Assembly (NCBI GenBank): GCA_038562555.1
Contig: JBCFBK010000007.1
Span: 92,017-156,016 of the forward strand
Reading direction: 5' to 3'
Origin: JBCFBK01 sp038562555
Lineage (GTDB): Bacteria; Bacteroidota; Bacteroidia; Bacteroidales; Prolixibacteraceae
Length of the DNA stretch: 64,000 nt
Part shown: in pieces, positions 45,350 through 55,036 of the stretch
Layout of the letters: each line of letters begins with the position of its first letter
Position numbering within the stretch: the stretch's first letter is position 1
The notes under the pieces: model-generated
The model's database searches: none
The model's input: the letters and a program-made list of their open reading frames with translations, nothing else
Told to the model about the DNA's origin: nothing
Made by a program: the position numbers and the translations under genes

Positions 45350-46975
45350 TTATTCATATCCCGGATTCTGTTCCAAAGAACCTTCACTCTTGTCGATCTC
45401 CGTACGGGGGATAGGCAACAGGTAGTCTTTCTCCTCAAATTGCCTTCCTGTCATCGTTTTCACAGCATATGATTTGGTCCCGTCCGCCTGTTTGATGATA
45501 TCTATCTTCAGTAAATCCAGATTCTGAGTTTCCCCGGCAACCTTCCAACGGCGTACGTCAAAAAAACGATGTGTTTCAAAAGCCAGCTCAATCCGGCGTT
45601 CGTGACGGATCCGTTGTCGCAGGGCCTCTCCCGTTGCTGTGATCGCCGGCATCTGCACACCGGTCCTTGCCCGCACTAAATTTACATATTCCCTGGCTGT
45701 AATCTCATCGCCTGTTTCAAATTTTGCCTCTGCATAGTTCAGCAAGATCTCCGCATAGCGAAAAAATAGCCAGGGAGCCGTTGATTGGGTAGAGCTTCCC
45801 TGCGGAGGGATGTTTTCGTCCAGGAACTTTTTCAGGTAATATCCCGTTAAAGTCCCGTTCCAGGGCTCGATGCTGCCGCTTGGAGAATCCAGTCCACCCA
45901 GAAAAGTCTCCGTTTCACGACCCATCCATTCAGCCCCGTCATAAAGGACGGATGCATAAAACCGCGGATCCCTGTTTGCATAAGGATTGGCCGGGTCATA
46001 GCCCGACAGCGGGTTAATGACGGTCTGTGCGACGTCCAGAAAAGGCAGTTCTCCGTTGATCATCTCGTAGGCATTGACCAGATTCTGGGAAGGAACGTTC
46101 CCGCCCTGTCCATGATCACCGTTACGCCCGTTATAAAGATGAGTTGAATGATAGTTGGACTGGGTGAAGTACCGAGCAAAAATGGCTTCATTATTGTCGC
46201 TTAAAAATGTCCTCTGGTAATCGCTGTTCAAATCATACCCGCTGTTCAGCAGAGCTTCGGCGGCATCGGCCGCCTGCTCCCACTTTGTAATATCGTTGTC
46301 CGGGTTATTCAATGGACTGGCGGCATAAAGCAATACCCTCGATTTCAAGGCTCTTGCCGCATCAGCCGAGGCCTTGCCAAGGTTATCCCCTGTCTGCCGG
46401 TCGGGTAACAGGCCGATCGCTTCATCGAGTTCATCACAGATAAAATCGACGCAGTCGTCGTATGAATCCCGGGAAGCTGAATAGTCACCGTTCAACTCGA
46501 AAACCTTGTCTTTAAAGATCGGGACTCCCCCGTAACGCCAAATCAGGTCGGCATAAATAAATGCCCGGATAAATTTCATTTCACCGGTCGTCTCTTGTTT
46601 GGCCTCCTCATCAATGGTGGAATTGCCGATCTTTTCAAAAAAAATATTGATATTCCGGATATTCGAATAGGCCGTTTTCCATAAATTCATATAGGTTGAA
46701 ACACTGCCCACATTATCAGGTGTCAGCTCGCCCTTCTGAATGTAAAGGTAATTCGACCAGTTATGAATACTGTACGATTCGTCGCAGGCGGAACTTAGCA
46801 GTGCCTGGGTAAATCCGTGCTGCAGGGAAGAGTAAGTGGCATTCACATACGATCTGACCAGGGTTTCGTCATTCCAGACAGCATCTTCGCTGATCTTATC
46901 CAGCGGCGCTTCCTCAAAAACTTCGCAGGCGCTCAATGCCAATAGGAACAGGATGTTTAAAAGTATTTTCTTCAT
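45350..46975 (-). CDS. SusD/RagB family lipoprotein (region 4 PUL)
   Basis: 541 residues, lipobox LALSAC (Cys17). SusD landmarks: EEAPLDKISEDAVWNDETLV, MKFIRAFIYADLIWRYGGVP, WLFFRYAEILLNYAEAKFET, RIRHERRIELAFETHRFFDV, and C-terminal LLPIPRTEIDKSEGSLEQNP. 40 bp downstream of SusC and 28 bp ahead of the GH106-like gene, without the hairpin seen after the other susD genes. Confidence 0.95.
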   Translation of the reverse strand: MKKILLNILFLLALSACEVFEEAPLDKISEDAVWNDETLVRSYVNATYSSLQHGFTQALLSSACDESYSIHNWSNYLYIQKGELTPDNVGSVSTYMNLWKTAYSNIRNINIFFEKIGNSTIDEEAKQETTGEMKFIRAFIYADLIWRYGGVPIFKDKVFELNGDYSASRDSYDDCVDFICDELDEAIGLLPDRQTGDNLGKASADAARALKSRVLLYAASPLNNPDNDITKWEQAADAAEALLNSGYDLNSDYQRTFLSDNNEAIFARYFTQSNYHSTHLYNGRNGDHGQGGNVPSQNLVNAYEMINGELPFLDVAQTVINPLSGYDPANPYANRDPRFYASVLYDGAEWMGRETETFLGGLDSPSGSIEPWNGTLTGYYLKKFLDENIPPQGSSTQSTAPWLFFRYAEILLNYAEAKFETGDEITAREYVNLVRARTGVQMPAITATGEALRQRIRHERRIELAFETHRFFDVRRWKVAGETQNLDLLKIDIIKQADGTKSYAVKTMTGRQFEEKDYLLPIPRTEIDKSEGSLEQNPGYE

Positions 46976-47015
46976 ATCTTTTCCAGTATTATTCTGTTGA
47001 TTATAAGCGATCTAT

Positions 47016-50000
47016 TTAAAAAGTCAGGTCAATACCCGCGTTAAAGACCCTTTGCTGGGGATACCACCAATAGTCGGACGTTTCCGGGTCGAAGCCGGCG
47101 TCCTTCATATGGTCAAACAAGATCAGCAGGTTATTGCCGCTGACATAAAACCTTAAGTTACCGATGCCCAGTTTTTGTGCAGCAGCCGCAGGAAGCGTGT
47201 ACCCCAGTTCCAGGTTTTTCAGACGGAGAAAATCAGAGTCCAGCAACCATTGCGTGGAGGTTTCGTTCGAATTGTTATTCCAAAGTTCGTAGGAAGCCCT
47301 GGGCATACTTGCATGAATACGGTCGGGAGTCCAGTGATCATCCGAGCGCCATTTGGGGAAATTTCCCAGGCTGGTGCTCAGAACATGGGACCAACTGCCC
47401 ATGAAAACTTTCGCATTGGCTTGTCCCTGGAACAACAGAGAAAGATCGAAATTTTTGTACTGCACGGAAGCGCTTAATCCGTAAACGATCTCCGGAACCA
47501 CCGTTTCCGTTTCCCGGTACATGTCCCTTGAATTAATGCTTTCATCCTTGTTGATGTCCTCATAAATGATATCGCCCGGTTGGGCTCCCGGCATATGCGG
47601 GTATGCATCGATCTCCTCCTGGGTGGCAAATATACCGATAGCCCGGTAGTAAAGGCCTGATCCGATCGGCTTTCCGGTAGCCAGCTGGTATTCTTCTGCC
47701 GCAGGCGCCTCATCTGTAAAAAGCACCTTGTTCCGGGCGAAGGAAAAGTTTCCCTGCAGGGAATAACTGACTTCCCTTACCTTATTCTGGTGAGACAACT
47801 GGATCTCGAACCCCTTGTTCTCCACTTCCCCAATATTTTCGTCGGGCAACTGCAAACCCGTATAATCCGGAATAACGGCATTCCGGGTTGTCAGGATATT
47901 TGAACGCTTCGTCTTGAACAGATCCAGCTCTATCCCTAATTTCCCTTTCCACAGCGTGGATTCAAGCCCGATATTGGTGGTTTTGGCCACCTCCCAGGTA
48001 ATGTCCGGATTCGGGACACCGCTTTGTACCAATCCGATCACATCATTGTTACCGATCACGTAGTTATTCCCGTAGGCATAGGTCATCAGATACTGGTAAG
48101 CATCTACCGCATCGTTTCCCATCTCTCCGTACGACGCCCTGATCTTCAGGTTGTCGACCACCGGCCTCCAGCTTTGCAGGAAGGGTTCTTCCGAAATGCG
48201 CCATCCCACCGAAGCACCCGGGAAAAATCCCCACCTGTTTGAAGGAGAAAAATTGGAAGATCCATCCACCCGGAAAATAAACTGGGCCAGGTATTTGCCG
48301 GCGAAGTCGTACGTTGCCCGTCCAAAAACATTCTGACGTCCCATTTTTGATGAAGTTCCACTGTTCGATTGTTTGTTTTTATCGCTGCTGCCTGCATTCA
48401 GGATAGGGAGAGCCGTAGAGGGGAAGTCGCTTCGGTAAGCATACAAATAATCATAATCGTATTCCATCTGTTCATACCCCATCATCGCACCGATATTATG
48501 CTGATTAAAGCGATGCTCATAATTTATATTCACGTTCGAAGTTAAAGTAGAGCTTTGATTCACCTCATTCGACAAAGTTGCCAGGTCGACCCCGCTACCT
48601 GCCCTGGCCTTATAATACTCCCCGCTGGTTTCATTTTTATAATACACATAAGTCGGCTTCCGGAACAGCTTGTTATAATTATAGTTGCCGTCCCAGTTTG
48701 CACTGCCGTTGACAGACAATCCTTTTATCCAGGGAATATCGAGAACAAAGTTTAGCGTAGCTTCGACACTCTTATACTGTTGGTCGTTTGTGCCGGCATT
48801 GTCGCTCACCCAGTTCAATATGTTTTCGCTGTCGCGATTGGGCCTTAAATAGTTGGTACCTGGCCAGTAAGCGGTCCAGGTCGGATGGTATAAGTAAATA
48901 TGGCTATACAAATTATTCGCTCCTTCACGGGGATAGTGTTTATCATCGTACCGTCCTGCTACATTAAACCCGATTTTCAGTGCATCCGATACTTTCAGTC
49001 CGATATTGGAGCGAAAATTATACCGTTTCACCTTGGTTGTTCCCTCCCGGAACTGTCCGTCCTGTGCCATTTGTCCAATGGAAAGGAAATAATCCACCCG
49101 GTCATTTCCCCCGCTTGCAGAAAGGTTCATCCGGTGCTGTGGAGTGAGGGTTTTAGTCATGTAGTCATACCAGTCGGTATTGGGATAGTTTGGATCCGTC
49201 CCGTCTTTGAATTTCTGCAGTTCCTCTTCTGTGTAATACGGATCACGTCCCTGGCTGACCTCGATCTCATTATACACGGTGGCGAACTCGTAGGAATCAG
49301 CCATTTTTACAGAACGGGTAGGTTGGGAAAATCCCTGGTTGTACGAAAATTGCAGAGTCGGTTTTCCGGCAGCCCCTTTTTTGGTAGTCACCAGGATGAC
49401 CCCGTTCGCGGCACGCGCCCCATAAATGGCAGCAGCCGCATCTTTTAGCACGGTGACTGTTTCAATATCATAAGGATTGATTTGCCCCAGTCCGTCCCGG
49501 ACGACCCCATCGATCACCACCAGCGGGGAAGTGGAACCGGTGGTACTCCGTCCTCGGATATACACGGTCGGATCGTCCCTGCCGGGTTCACCCGATCGGT
49601 TGTTGATGATCACCCCAGGCAGTTTTCCGATCACCGAGTTGACCACATTCGGCGTGTGTGCTTTCAGCATCTCCGCTCCTTCTTCTGCCACGACAGCTCC
49701 GGTCAGGTTCACTTTTTTCTGCGTACCATATCCAACGGCTACCACTTCTTCCAGGCCAATCGTTTCTTCTTCCATGGAGACATTGATCAGGCTCTTTCCG
49801 TTTACCGGTACCTCCTGGCTCCTCATCCCCACAAATGAAAAAACCAGGATTGCATCGTCCGGTACACCCGCCAGTGAAAAGCTTCCGTCGCTCTGCGTAA
49901 TGGTTCCCGTACTTGTTCCTTTTATGGAAACCGTGACACCTGGTAATGGCATGCCTGCGGCATCTTTGACCACACCGGCAACCTTTCCCTGCTGCGCCGA

Positions 50001-50381
50001 CATATTCGTCTGAACCGCTTCATTCACAGGCTTGATCACGATATACCGGTCAATCATCTTGTAATTCAACCCGGTATCCAAAAGTAATTCATCCAGGACT
50101 TTTTCAATGCCTGCGTCCTGAATGTTAACCGAGATGCCCCGGATACCCACGATATCGTTGTTGTTGTAGTAAAAATAAAATTCCGATTGGTCTTCGATCT
50201 GTTTCAGCGCATCCACCAGCGACTGATTACTTAGCTTCAGGCTCAGCTTTGCCGACTGCGAGTAGCCGACCGCACTGGCGCTGATCACAAAGACAAAAGA
50301 GAACAAAATGGTTAGTTTCATGATACATACAATTTTTCTGTGCAACTGAAAGTTGCCGTAAAACTTTCGCTGTTTTTTCAT
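47016..50381 (-). CDS. SusC/RagA TonB-dependent transporter with STN domain (region 4 PUL)
   Basis: 1121 residues. Signal peptide about 20-42, STN domain at about 45-117 (LSLKLSNQSLVDALKQIEDQ), carboxypeptidase-regulatory-like domain at about 132-205 (VAGVVKDAAGMPLPGVTVSI), EEVVAVGYGTQKKVNLTGAV, plug with VTVLKDAAAAIYGARAANG, barrel ending RVFNAGIDLTF. Coupled to the FecR and ECF sigma genes upstream, so a ligand-sensing transporter. About 93 bp separate it from fecR, with a palindrome and a hairpin there. Confidence 0.95.
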   Translation of the reverse strand: MKKQRKFYGNFQLHRKIVCIMKLTILFSFVFVISASAVGYSQSAKLSLKLSNQSLVDALKQIEDQSEFYFYYNNNDIVGIRGISVNIQDAGIEKVLDELLLDTGLNYKMIDRYIVIKPVNEAVQTNMSAQQGKVAGVVKDAAGMPLPGVTVSIKGTSTGTITQSDGSFSLAGVPDDAILVFSFVGMRSQEVPVNGKSLINVSMEEETIGLEEVVAVGYGTQKKVNLTGAVVAEEGAEMLKAHTPNVVNSVIGKLPGVIINNRSGEPGRDDPTVYIRGRSTTGSTSPLVVIDGVVRDGLGQINPYDIETVTVLKDAAAAIYGARAANGVILVTTKKGAAGKPTLQFSYNQGFSQPTRSVKMADSYEFATVYNEIEVSQGRDPYYTEEELQKFKDGTDPNYPNTDWYDYMTKTLTPQHRMNLSASGGNDRVDYFLSIGQMAQDGQFREGTTKVKRYNFRSNIGLKVSDALKIGFNVAGRYDDKHYPREGANNLYSHIYLYHPTWTAYWPGTNYLRPNRDSENILNWVSDNAGTNDQQYKSVEATLNFVLDIPWIKGLSVNGSANWDGNYNYNKLFRKPTYVYYKNETSGEYYKARAGSGVDLATLSNEVNQSSTLTSNVNINYEHRFNQHNIGAMMGYEQMEYDYDYLYAYRSDFPSTALPILNAGSSDKNKQSNSGTSSKMGRQNVFGRATYDFAGKYLAQFIFRVDGSSNFSPSNRWGFFPGASVGWRISEEPFLQSWRPVVDNLKIRASYGEMGNDAVDAYQYLMTYAYGNNYVIGNNDVIGLVQSGVPNPDITWEVAKTTNIGLESTLWKGKLGIELDLFKTKRSNILTTRNAVIPDYTGLQLPDENIGEVENKGFEIQLSHQNKVREVSYSLQGNFSFARNKVLFTDEAPAAEEYQLATGKPIGSGLYYRAIGIFATQEEIDAYPHMPGAQPGDIIYEDINKDESINSRDMYRETETVVPEIVYGLSASVQYKNFDLSLLFQGQANAKVFMGSWSHVLSTSLGNFPKWRSDDHWTPDRIHASMPRASYELWNNNSNETSTQWLLDSDFLRLKNLELGYTLPAAAAQKLGIGNLRFYVSGNNLLILFDHMKDAGFDPETSDYWWYPQQRVFNAGIDLTF

Positions 50382-50401
50382 AAATTTGACTGTTTAATGT
50401 G

Positions 50402-50459
50402 AAACACTTGTGTTTTAGTTAACGGGCGGTGAAATGTTAGGGCATTTCGTCGCCTTTTT
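50402..50459. other. Palindrome and hairpin between fecR and susC (region 4)
   Basis: Perfect palindrome AAACAC-TT-GTGTTT at 50402-50415, about 20 bp from the susC ATG, and a 12-bp stem (50425-50436 with 50443-50454, two G-U pairs only if read as plus-strand RNA) followed by TTTTT at 50455-50459. The hairpin has terminator form on the antisense strand, as does the one at 37958-37985 in the region 2 locus. Confidence 0.55.
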
Positions 50460-50473
50460 GTTTTGCATAGGCA

Positions 50474-51472
50474 CTATTTTTTTAAGATGGTTATCAGGTC
50501 TTTTTGATTTGTTCGCGGCTGATATTCAAATTTTACGGGAGCCAGCAGTTCGATGGCCTGCATAATCTGGTAGATGGGTTTGTTTCTCAAAATAGTTCCG
50601 GATATTTGGTATTGTCCGAGCTCGACTGATCCGAAACGAACCTCCACATTATACCAGCGTTCCAGTTTTTGTGAGATCCCGGCCAATGTTTCCGACTCAA
50701 ACACAATAACCCCGTCTTTCCAACCGGTATAATCTTTTGTTTGAACGTCCGTGATCAGGAGCTTACCGGAGTCTGTACGGCGTTCAGCCATCTGGCCAGG
50801 AGCAAGTTCCACGACTTTTCTTCCGTCAGTCCCGTTAATCTGTACCTTTCCTTCTTCCAGTACCACAGACTGCTTTTCGCTTTCCTTATACGATGAAATA
50901 TTGAAAGCCGTACCAAGCACTTCCACTTCCATCATTGCCGTTTTCACTTTAAAAGGTTTTGTTTTGTCGGGAGTCACCTTAAAAAAACCTTCGCCGTCGA
51001 GGTAAACATCCCGTTGTGCCCGATTGAACCGGTCCTGGTACCTGAAGGTACTTCCCGAATTAAGCCATACTTCCGTGCCGTCCGACAAAGTCAGGTGACT
51101 GGTCTGCCCGGCCGGAACATCGAGCACCGTATAAGGCGTCTCCATGTTTGCAGTGCGGAGCGGGTAAAGGAAATATCCTGCCAAAAACGCGATCAGAACA
51201 ACTGCCGCGTATTTAACAGCATTCAGTCCGAAGCTTTTCACTGCACTGAACCGGATCTGCCGGTGAACGGAGCTCCAGGAAGCCGTTTGATTAACATGCT
51301 CCAACGATCCCATTTCGCGAAGTTTCTGGTGTATATTCCCAGCCCTTTTCAGTAGCTCCCCGGTCTCCTTTTCTTTTTCCAGTTCGCGAAAAGAAGCCTG
51401 TTCCCGATCCTCAAGTTCTGAATATAATCCCGAGGCAATCAATGGCCAAATATCCCTGTGCTGTTTATCCAT
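50474..51472 (-). CDS. FecR-family anti-sigma factor
   Basis: 332 residues. Membrane helix at about 85-105 (AVKYAAVVLIAFLAGYFL), FecR domain at about 120-220 (SHLTLSDGTEVWLNSGSTFR, EGFFKVTPDKTKPFKV, VEVLGTAFNI), and a C-terminal DUF4974-like domain (LAGISQKLERWYNVEV). Sits between the ECF sigma gene and the STN-type SusC. Expected to hold the sigma factor until SusC/STN signals. Confidence 0.95.
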   Translation of the reverse strand: MDKQHRDIWPLIASGLYSELEDREQASFRELEKEKETGELLKRAGNIHQKLREMGSLEHVNQTASWSSVHRQIRFSAVKSFGLNAVKYAAVVLIAFLAGYFLYPLRTANMETPYTVLDVPAGQTSHLTLSDGTEVWLNSGSTFRYQDRFNRAQRDVYLDGEGFFKVTPDKTKPFKVKTAMMEVEVLGTAFNISSYKESEKQSVVLEEGKVQINGTDGRKVVELAPGQMAERRTDSGKLLITDVQTKDYTGWKDGVIVFESETLAGISQKLERWYNVEVRFGSVELGQYQISGTILRNKPIYQIMQAIELLAPVKFEYQPRTNQKDLITILKK

Positions 51473-51536
51473 TCTATCGATTTCTACTTGTAAGACATCA
51501 AAAAAGAAGGACCAGGGTGACAGGAAGATCGATTTT

Positions 51537-52106
51537 TTAAGGGATTCTCAATTTCTTTCCAAGCAGAAAAAACAGATAAAAGTTCCGGGGATCAAGCTCT
51601 TCCTTCAGAAATTGGTAGGCACGTCCCATTTGTGTTTTCACGGTGTTAACCGAAATATTCAGATGGACGGCTATTTCTTTGTACGACAGGGCGTCAAAGG
51701 CTGCCAGTTCAAGAATCCTTCGCCGTTGCCCGGGAAGCCTTTGTATGGCCCGGTACAGTTCCGCGTAAGCATCCAGCTTGTTCACCTCCTCTTCTCCCGG
51801 ATAATCAGGCAACGATTCCGGATGCAGGATCAGGTTTCTTTTTTTCTTCTTCGAATAATTGATCATTCCGTTCCTGACCATAAAATAGAGATAGGCTTTT
51901 ACCGATTTTTGGATGAAGATCTGATCCCGTTGCAGCCACAGTTTTACAAAACAATCAGAAACCAGTTCTTCCGACACCGTCATGTCGTTCAGGAACCCGT
52001 TTGCAAAATGACAAAGTTGAAAGTAGTAGCGCTCGTGGAGCAGCCTCAACGAACCGACATTTCCGTTACGGACACTTTCCCAGACAACCTGATCATTTTC
52101 GGGCAT
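51537..52106 (-). CDS. ECF sigma-70 factor (PUL-associated)
   Basis: 189 residues from ATG at 52106; an in-frame GTG at 52193 overlaps the neighbouring gene and was rejected. Region 2: LRLLHERYYFQLCHFANGFL and ELVSDCFVKLWLQRD; region 4: LPGQRRRILELAAFDALSYK and EIAVHLNISVNTVKTQMGRA. A -7-like TATTTTTG (complement of 52125-52132) lies about 20 bp upstream, with no good -33. Partner of the FecR protein encoded 64 bp downstream. Drives the region 4 PUL. Confidence 0.93.
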   Translation of the reverse strand: MPENDQVVWESVRNGNVGSLRLLHERYYFQLCHFANGFLNDMTVSEELVSDCFVKLWLQRDQIFIQKSVKAYLYFMVRNGMINYSKKKKRNLILHPESLPDYPGEEEVNKLDAYAELYRAIQRLPGQRRRILELAAFDALSYKEIAVHLNISVNTVKTQMGRAYQFLKEELDPRNFYLFFLLGKKLRIP

Positions 52107-52182
52107 ATACAAAAATTTGGTGATCAAAAATACATAAAAAATAAAACGCGCTTCAGGTATTTCAGACGATTGCCGGTCACAA

Positions 52183-52701
52183 TCAGCGTACACGGCCGGC
52201 AGCGACCCAGGTTTTGCGGTAATACGGCTGGTCCAGGCTGCTAACGATCACCCCGGCCGAAGTGCTGGCATGAACAAACCGGTTATCCTTCAAATAAATC
52301 CCGACATGGTTCACCGTTCTTCTGCCCCCTTTCCCGACCCGGAAGAAAACGAGATCGCCTTCCCGAAGCTTGCCGCGGCTTATTTTCCGGCAATTATTGT
52401 ACAGCATTTCAGAAGCCGACCGGTACAGCTTCTTCTTGTAAACTTGTTGATAAGCATTGAGAACAAGCCCGGAACAATCCACTCCCGCCCTGGTGTTTCC
52501 GCCGTAACGGTAAGGCACTCCCAGCCAGCCGGCAAGATAAGCATATAGCTGAACGTTATCATTCTTGTCAATCTTCACTCCGAATTTTCCTGAAAGCACC
52601 TCCTTCGATGCATTCCCTGATTGAATTTGTCTTCTGGTGGCGCAGGAAGTCACCAGCAGGGCAGCCAGGAACAAGAGAGCAATGGGCATGTATCGTTTCA
52701 T
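52183..52701 (-). CDS. NlpC/P60-family cell-wall peptidase, lipoprotein
   Basis: 172 residues from ATG at 52701 (a TTG at 52731 precedes the signal peptide and was rejected). Lipobox LLVTSC near Cys19. NlpC/P60 catalytic triad: Cys in GVDCSGLVLNAY, His in VNHVGIYL, and a third polar residue near FVHASTSAG. These enzymes cut gamma-D-Glu-diaminopimelate bonds in peptidoglycan stem peptides. Close to the sigma factor gene (77 bp from its ATG) but probably an independent housekeeping hydrolase. Confidence 0.9.
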   Translation of the reverse strand: MKRYMPIALLFLAALLVTSCATRRQIQSGNASKEVLSGKFGVKIDKNDNVQLYAYLAGWLGVPYRYGGNTRAGVDCSGLVLNAYQQVYKKKLYRSASEMLYNNCRKISRGKLREGDLVFFRVGKGGRRTVNHVGIYLKDNRFVHASTSAGVIVSSLDQPYYRKTWVAAGRVR

Positions 52702-53056
52702 GTTCCCAAAAATAACAAAATACTGAAACAAGAATGAGGTAAGAAGAGATCAAAGCCGGATCAATGGGGTTAAAAATTTGACGGAACACAGGCATTACAA
52801 AACCTGAACCGAATGGTACTCCGGCTGCGCCACTTCCGGACATGCTGCTCAAGATACCGGCATTAAGACCTCCCCGCTGGCGGTTCAGCGTTAAACTTTT
52901 CCGAAAAAACCGTGTTAACATCACCTGTGTGAGGTGGAATTCTCCAAAAGTTTGCCAGCTTTACCGGCAGATAGCCGTAAGCGGGCCGGACGGCATTCTC
53001 ACATAAAACAACTTCAAGCCTGACCTACACCACATAATTTTCTGAGGGATTTCAGT
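52702..53056. other. Divergent 355-bp intergenic region
   Basis: Separates the minus-strand NlpC gene from the plus-strand MFS gene. A TATTTTTG (complement of 52707-52714) lies only a few bases before the NlpC ATG. A small CACCT/AGGTG stem is at about 52922-52936. No convincing promoter pair or RNA was seen; a minus-strand frame through it lacks coding character. Confidence 0.4.
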
Positions 53057-54241
53057 ATGACAAACATAAATAGCGGGAAACAGGAACAAAACAGGCCGGT
53101 ATCCGGAATGCTCGTCGGACTGATGGCTGTTTCGGCCGGGGTTTCCGTGGCCAATATCTACTACAATCAGCCGATTTTAAACGAAATTGCAGCGGAATTC
53201 GGGTCCACGGAAGCGCAGGCCGGGATGATCTCCATGCTTTCACAAGTTGGCTACGGACTTGGGTTATTTTTCCTCACTCCGCTGGGCGATAAAGTCAACA
53301 AAAAGAGCCTTATCGTTAACCTGCAGTTCCTGCTGGCACTCGTGCTCGTGCTGATCGTATTCACGAAAAGCATGACGCAGCTTTGGGTATTAAGTGTCCT
53401 GATCGGAATGCTTTCGGTATCGGTGCAGGTGATCATGCCCATGGCAGCCGGACTGGACCCTAAGAACCGGGGTAGAATTGTGGGGACAATTTTTACGGGG
53501 CTTTTGATCGGAGTTCTGGCAGCGCGGGTATTCAGCGGCAGCATTGCTGCATGGTTCGGGTGGCGTTATGTTTTCCTGCTTTCGGCCATTGCAGTTACCC
53601 TGATCACCATTTTACTGAAAGTTAATCTGCCTGATGTGAAAACTCCGTTTTCCGGGACTTACATCCGGTTACTGGGGTCGGCAATTGAGCAGGTAAAACG
53701 ATTTCCCGTGCTCCGCCACGTATCGGCAATCGGGATGCTTCAATTCGGATTATTTTGTTCGTTCTGGACCACGCTGACCTTTCATTTGAGCGGATCGCCT
53801 TTTCATTTTCAAAGCAGCACCATCGGTCTCTTCGGACTGGTGGCCATTGCCGGCGCGTTGCTGGCACCGCTGTTCGGCAAAAAAGCCGACCAGGGCGGAA
53901 GTAAACGAATCCGTCTCACCGGAATCGGAATGACCATCGCCGGAATCCTGCTCATGCTGGTTTTCCCCGTGTCGGTGGTTGCACTGGTATTGACTGTTTT
54001 ACTGCTGGACATAGCGGCCCAGGCGATCCAGGTGACCAACGTCGCCAAAATTTATATGCTCGACGAATCCTTCCACAGCCGGATCAATACCATCTACATG
54101 ACTTCGTTCTTTGCAGGGGGAGCTCTTGGAACGCTGACCGGAGTTCTGTGCTGGCATTATGGCGGATGGACGTGGGTGAACATCCAGATGCTGATCCTGT
54201 CGCTGGCCATTCTGGCACTGCTGATGCGGGAAAAGCCGTAA
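53057..54241 (+). CDS. MFS transporter, drug/proton antiporter type (DHA-like)
   Basis: 394 residues, about 12 helices. N-terminal VANIYYNQPILNEIAAEFG and LGLFFLTPLGDKVNKKSLIV (MFS loop signature GDxxxxK) are typical of a DHA1-like branch that includes E. coli YgaY-type proteins. Probably exports small toxic compounds; substrate unknown. Single gene, convergent with the flavin reductase gene 58 bp away. Confidence 0.85.
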   Translation: MTNINSGKQEQNRPVSGMLVGLMAVSAGVSVANIYYNQPILNEIAAEFGSTEAQAGMISMLSQVGYGLGLFFLTPLGDKVNKKSLIVNLQFLLALVLVLIVFTKSMTQLWVLSVLIGMLSVSVQVIMPMAAGLDPKNRGRIVGTIFTGLLIGVLAARVFSGSIAAWFGWRYVFLLSAIAVTLITILLKVNLPDVKTPFSGTYIRLLGSAIEQVKRFPVLRHVSAIGMLQFGLFCSFWTTLTFHLSGSPFHFQSSTIGLFGLVAIAGALLAPLFGKKADQGGSKRIRLTGIGMTIAGILLMLVFPVSVVALVLTVLLLDIAAQAIQVTNVAKIYMLDESFHSRINTIYMTSFFAGGALGTLTGVLCWHYGGWTWVNIQMLILSLAILALLMREKP

Positions 54242-54299
54242 GCGGCGCAAGAATGAATCCGGGAATGTCTCTCCCGATATGTCGTTGCTGTCGTTGTTT

Positions 54300-54851
54300 T
54301 TAATCGACAAGGTCCTGCCACTTTATCATTCGTTCACGCAGATCAATCGTTTTTCCGTCAACGCTGAAGGTACCGTCGCCCCGGTGGTGTATGGTTCGCT
54401 GTTCTTTCCGGCCGGGTTGCCACCAGGCCTTAACTGCTTCGAGAATAAAAAGGTTATATTCGTTCATTATGCGGGTGTCAACTACTTTACATTCAATATT
54501 TGCGATACATTGCACGATTAAAGGCGCCTCAATCTGTTGCGCTTTTTCTGCGGTAAGTCTGAATTTTTTAAATTTATCGACATCCTCTCCTGAGCAGTTT
54601 CCGATGTCAACAACTTTCCGGGCCAGGTCTGCTCCCGGGATTGCGATTACGCATTCGCGCGTTTCTGTCAACGCTTTGTAACTATAGTCCCACGGACCAA
54701 TGACTGCGCCAATAAGAGGAGGCGCATGCTGAACCATCATGTGAAATCCCATGGTCATGATGTTTTGCTTTCCATTGTAGCGGGTTGTTACCAGCACAAT
54801 GGGACCGGGTTCCATAAGCCTGTTGATCCTGTGAAGAGGATAATTCTCCAT
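54300..54851 (-). CDS. Flavin reductase-like FMN-binding protein
   Basis: 183 residues. Flavin_Reduct domain: LMEPGPIVLVTTRYNGKQNI near 13-32, PPLIGAVIGPWDYSYKALTE near 44-63, ECVIAIPGADLARKVVDIG near 66-84. No partner oxygenase gene nearby, so the role is unclear; such proteins reduce FMN or act as small flavoproteins. Divergent from the broken beta-barrel gene (185 bp gap without clear signals). Confidence 0.88.
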   Translation of the reverse strand: MENYPLHRINRLMEPGPIVLVTTRYNGKQNIMTMGFHMMVQHAPPLIGAVIGPWDYSYKALTETRECVIAIPGADLARKVVDIGNCSGEDVDKFKKFRLTAEKAQQIEAPLIVQCIANIECKVVDTRIMNEYNLFILEAVKAWWQPGRKEQRTIHHRGDGTFSVDGKTIDLRERMIKWQDLVD

Positions 54852-55036
54852 AATCTGCTTTTTTGATGAATAAATCTCTGTCGCCCATTAGGATAAAAAA
54901 CACGTTATGAATGCGCTTTGTTCCTTCGGCGCCTGGCGAATCGTTCAAAAAGAGTATATTTGATAAATCCTGGCAGAGGGATCGGATCCGGCAGCATCAG
55001 AATAGGAACAGCTAACAACACCTAAACATTATCCGT

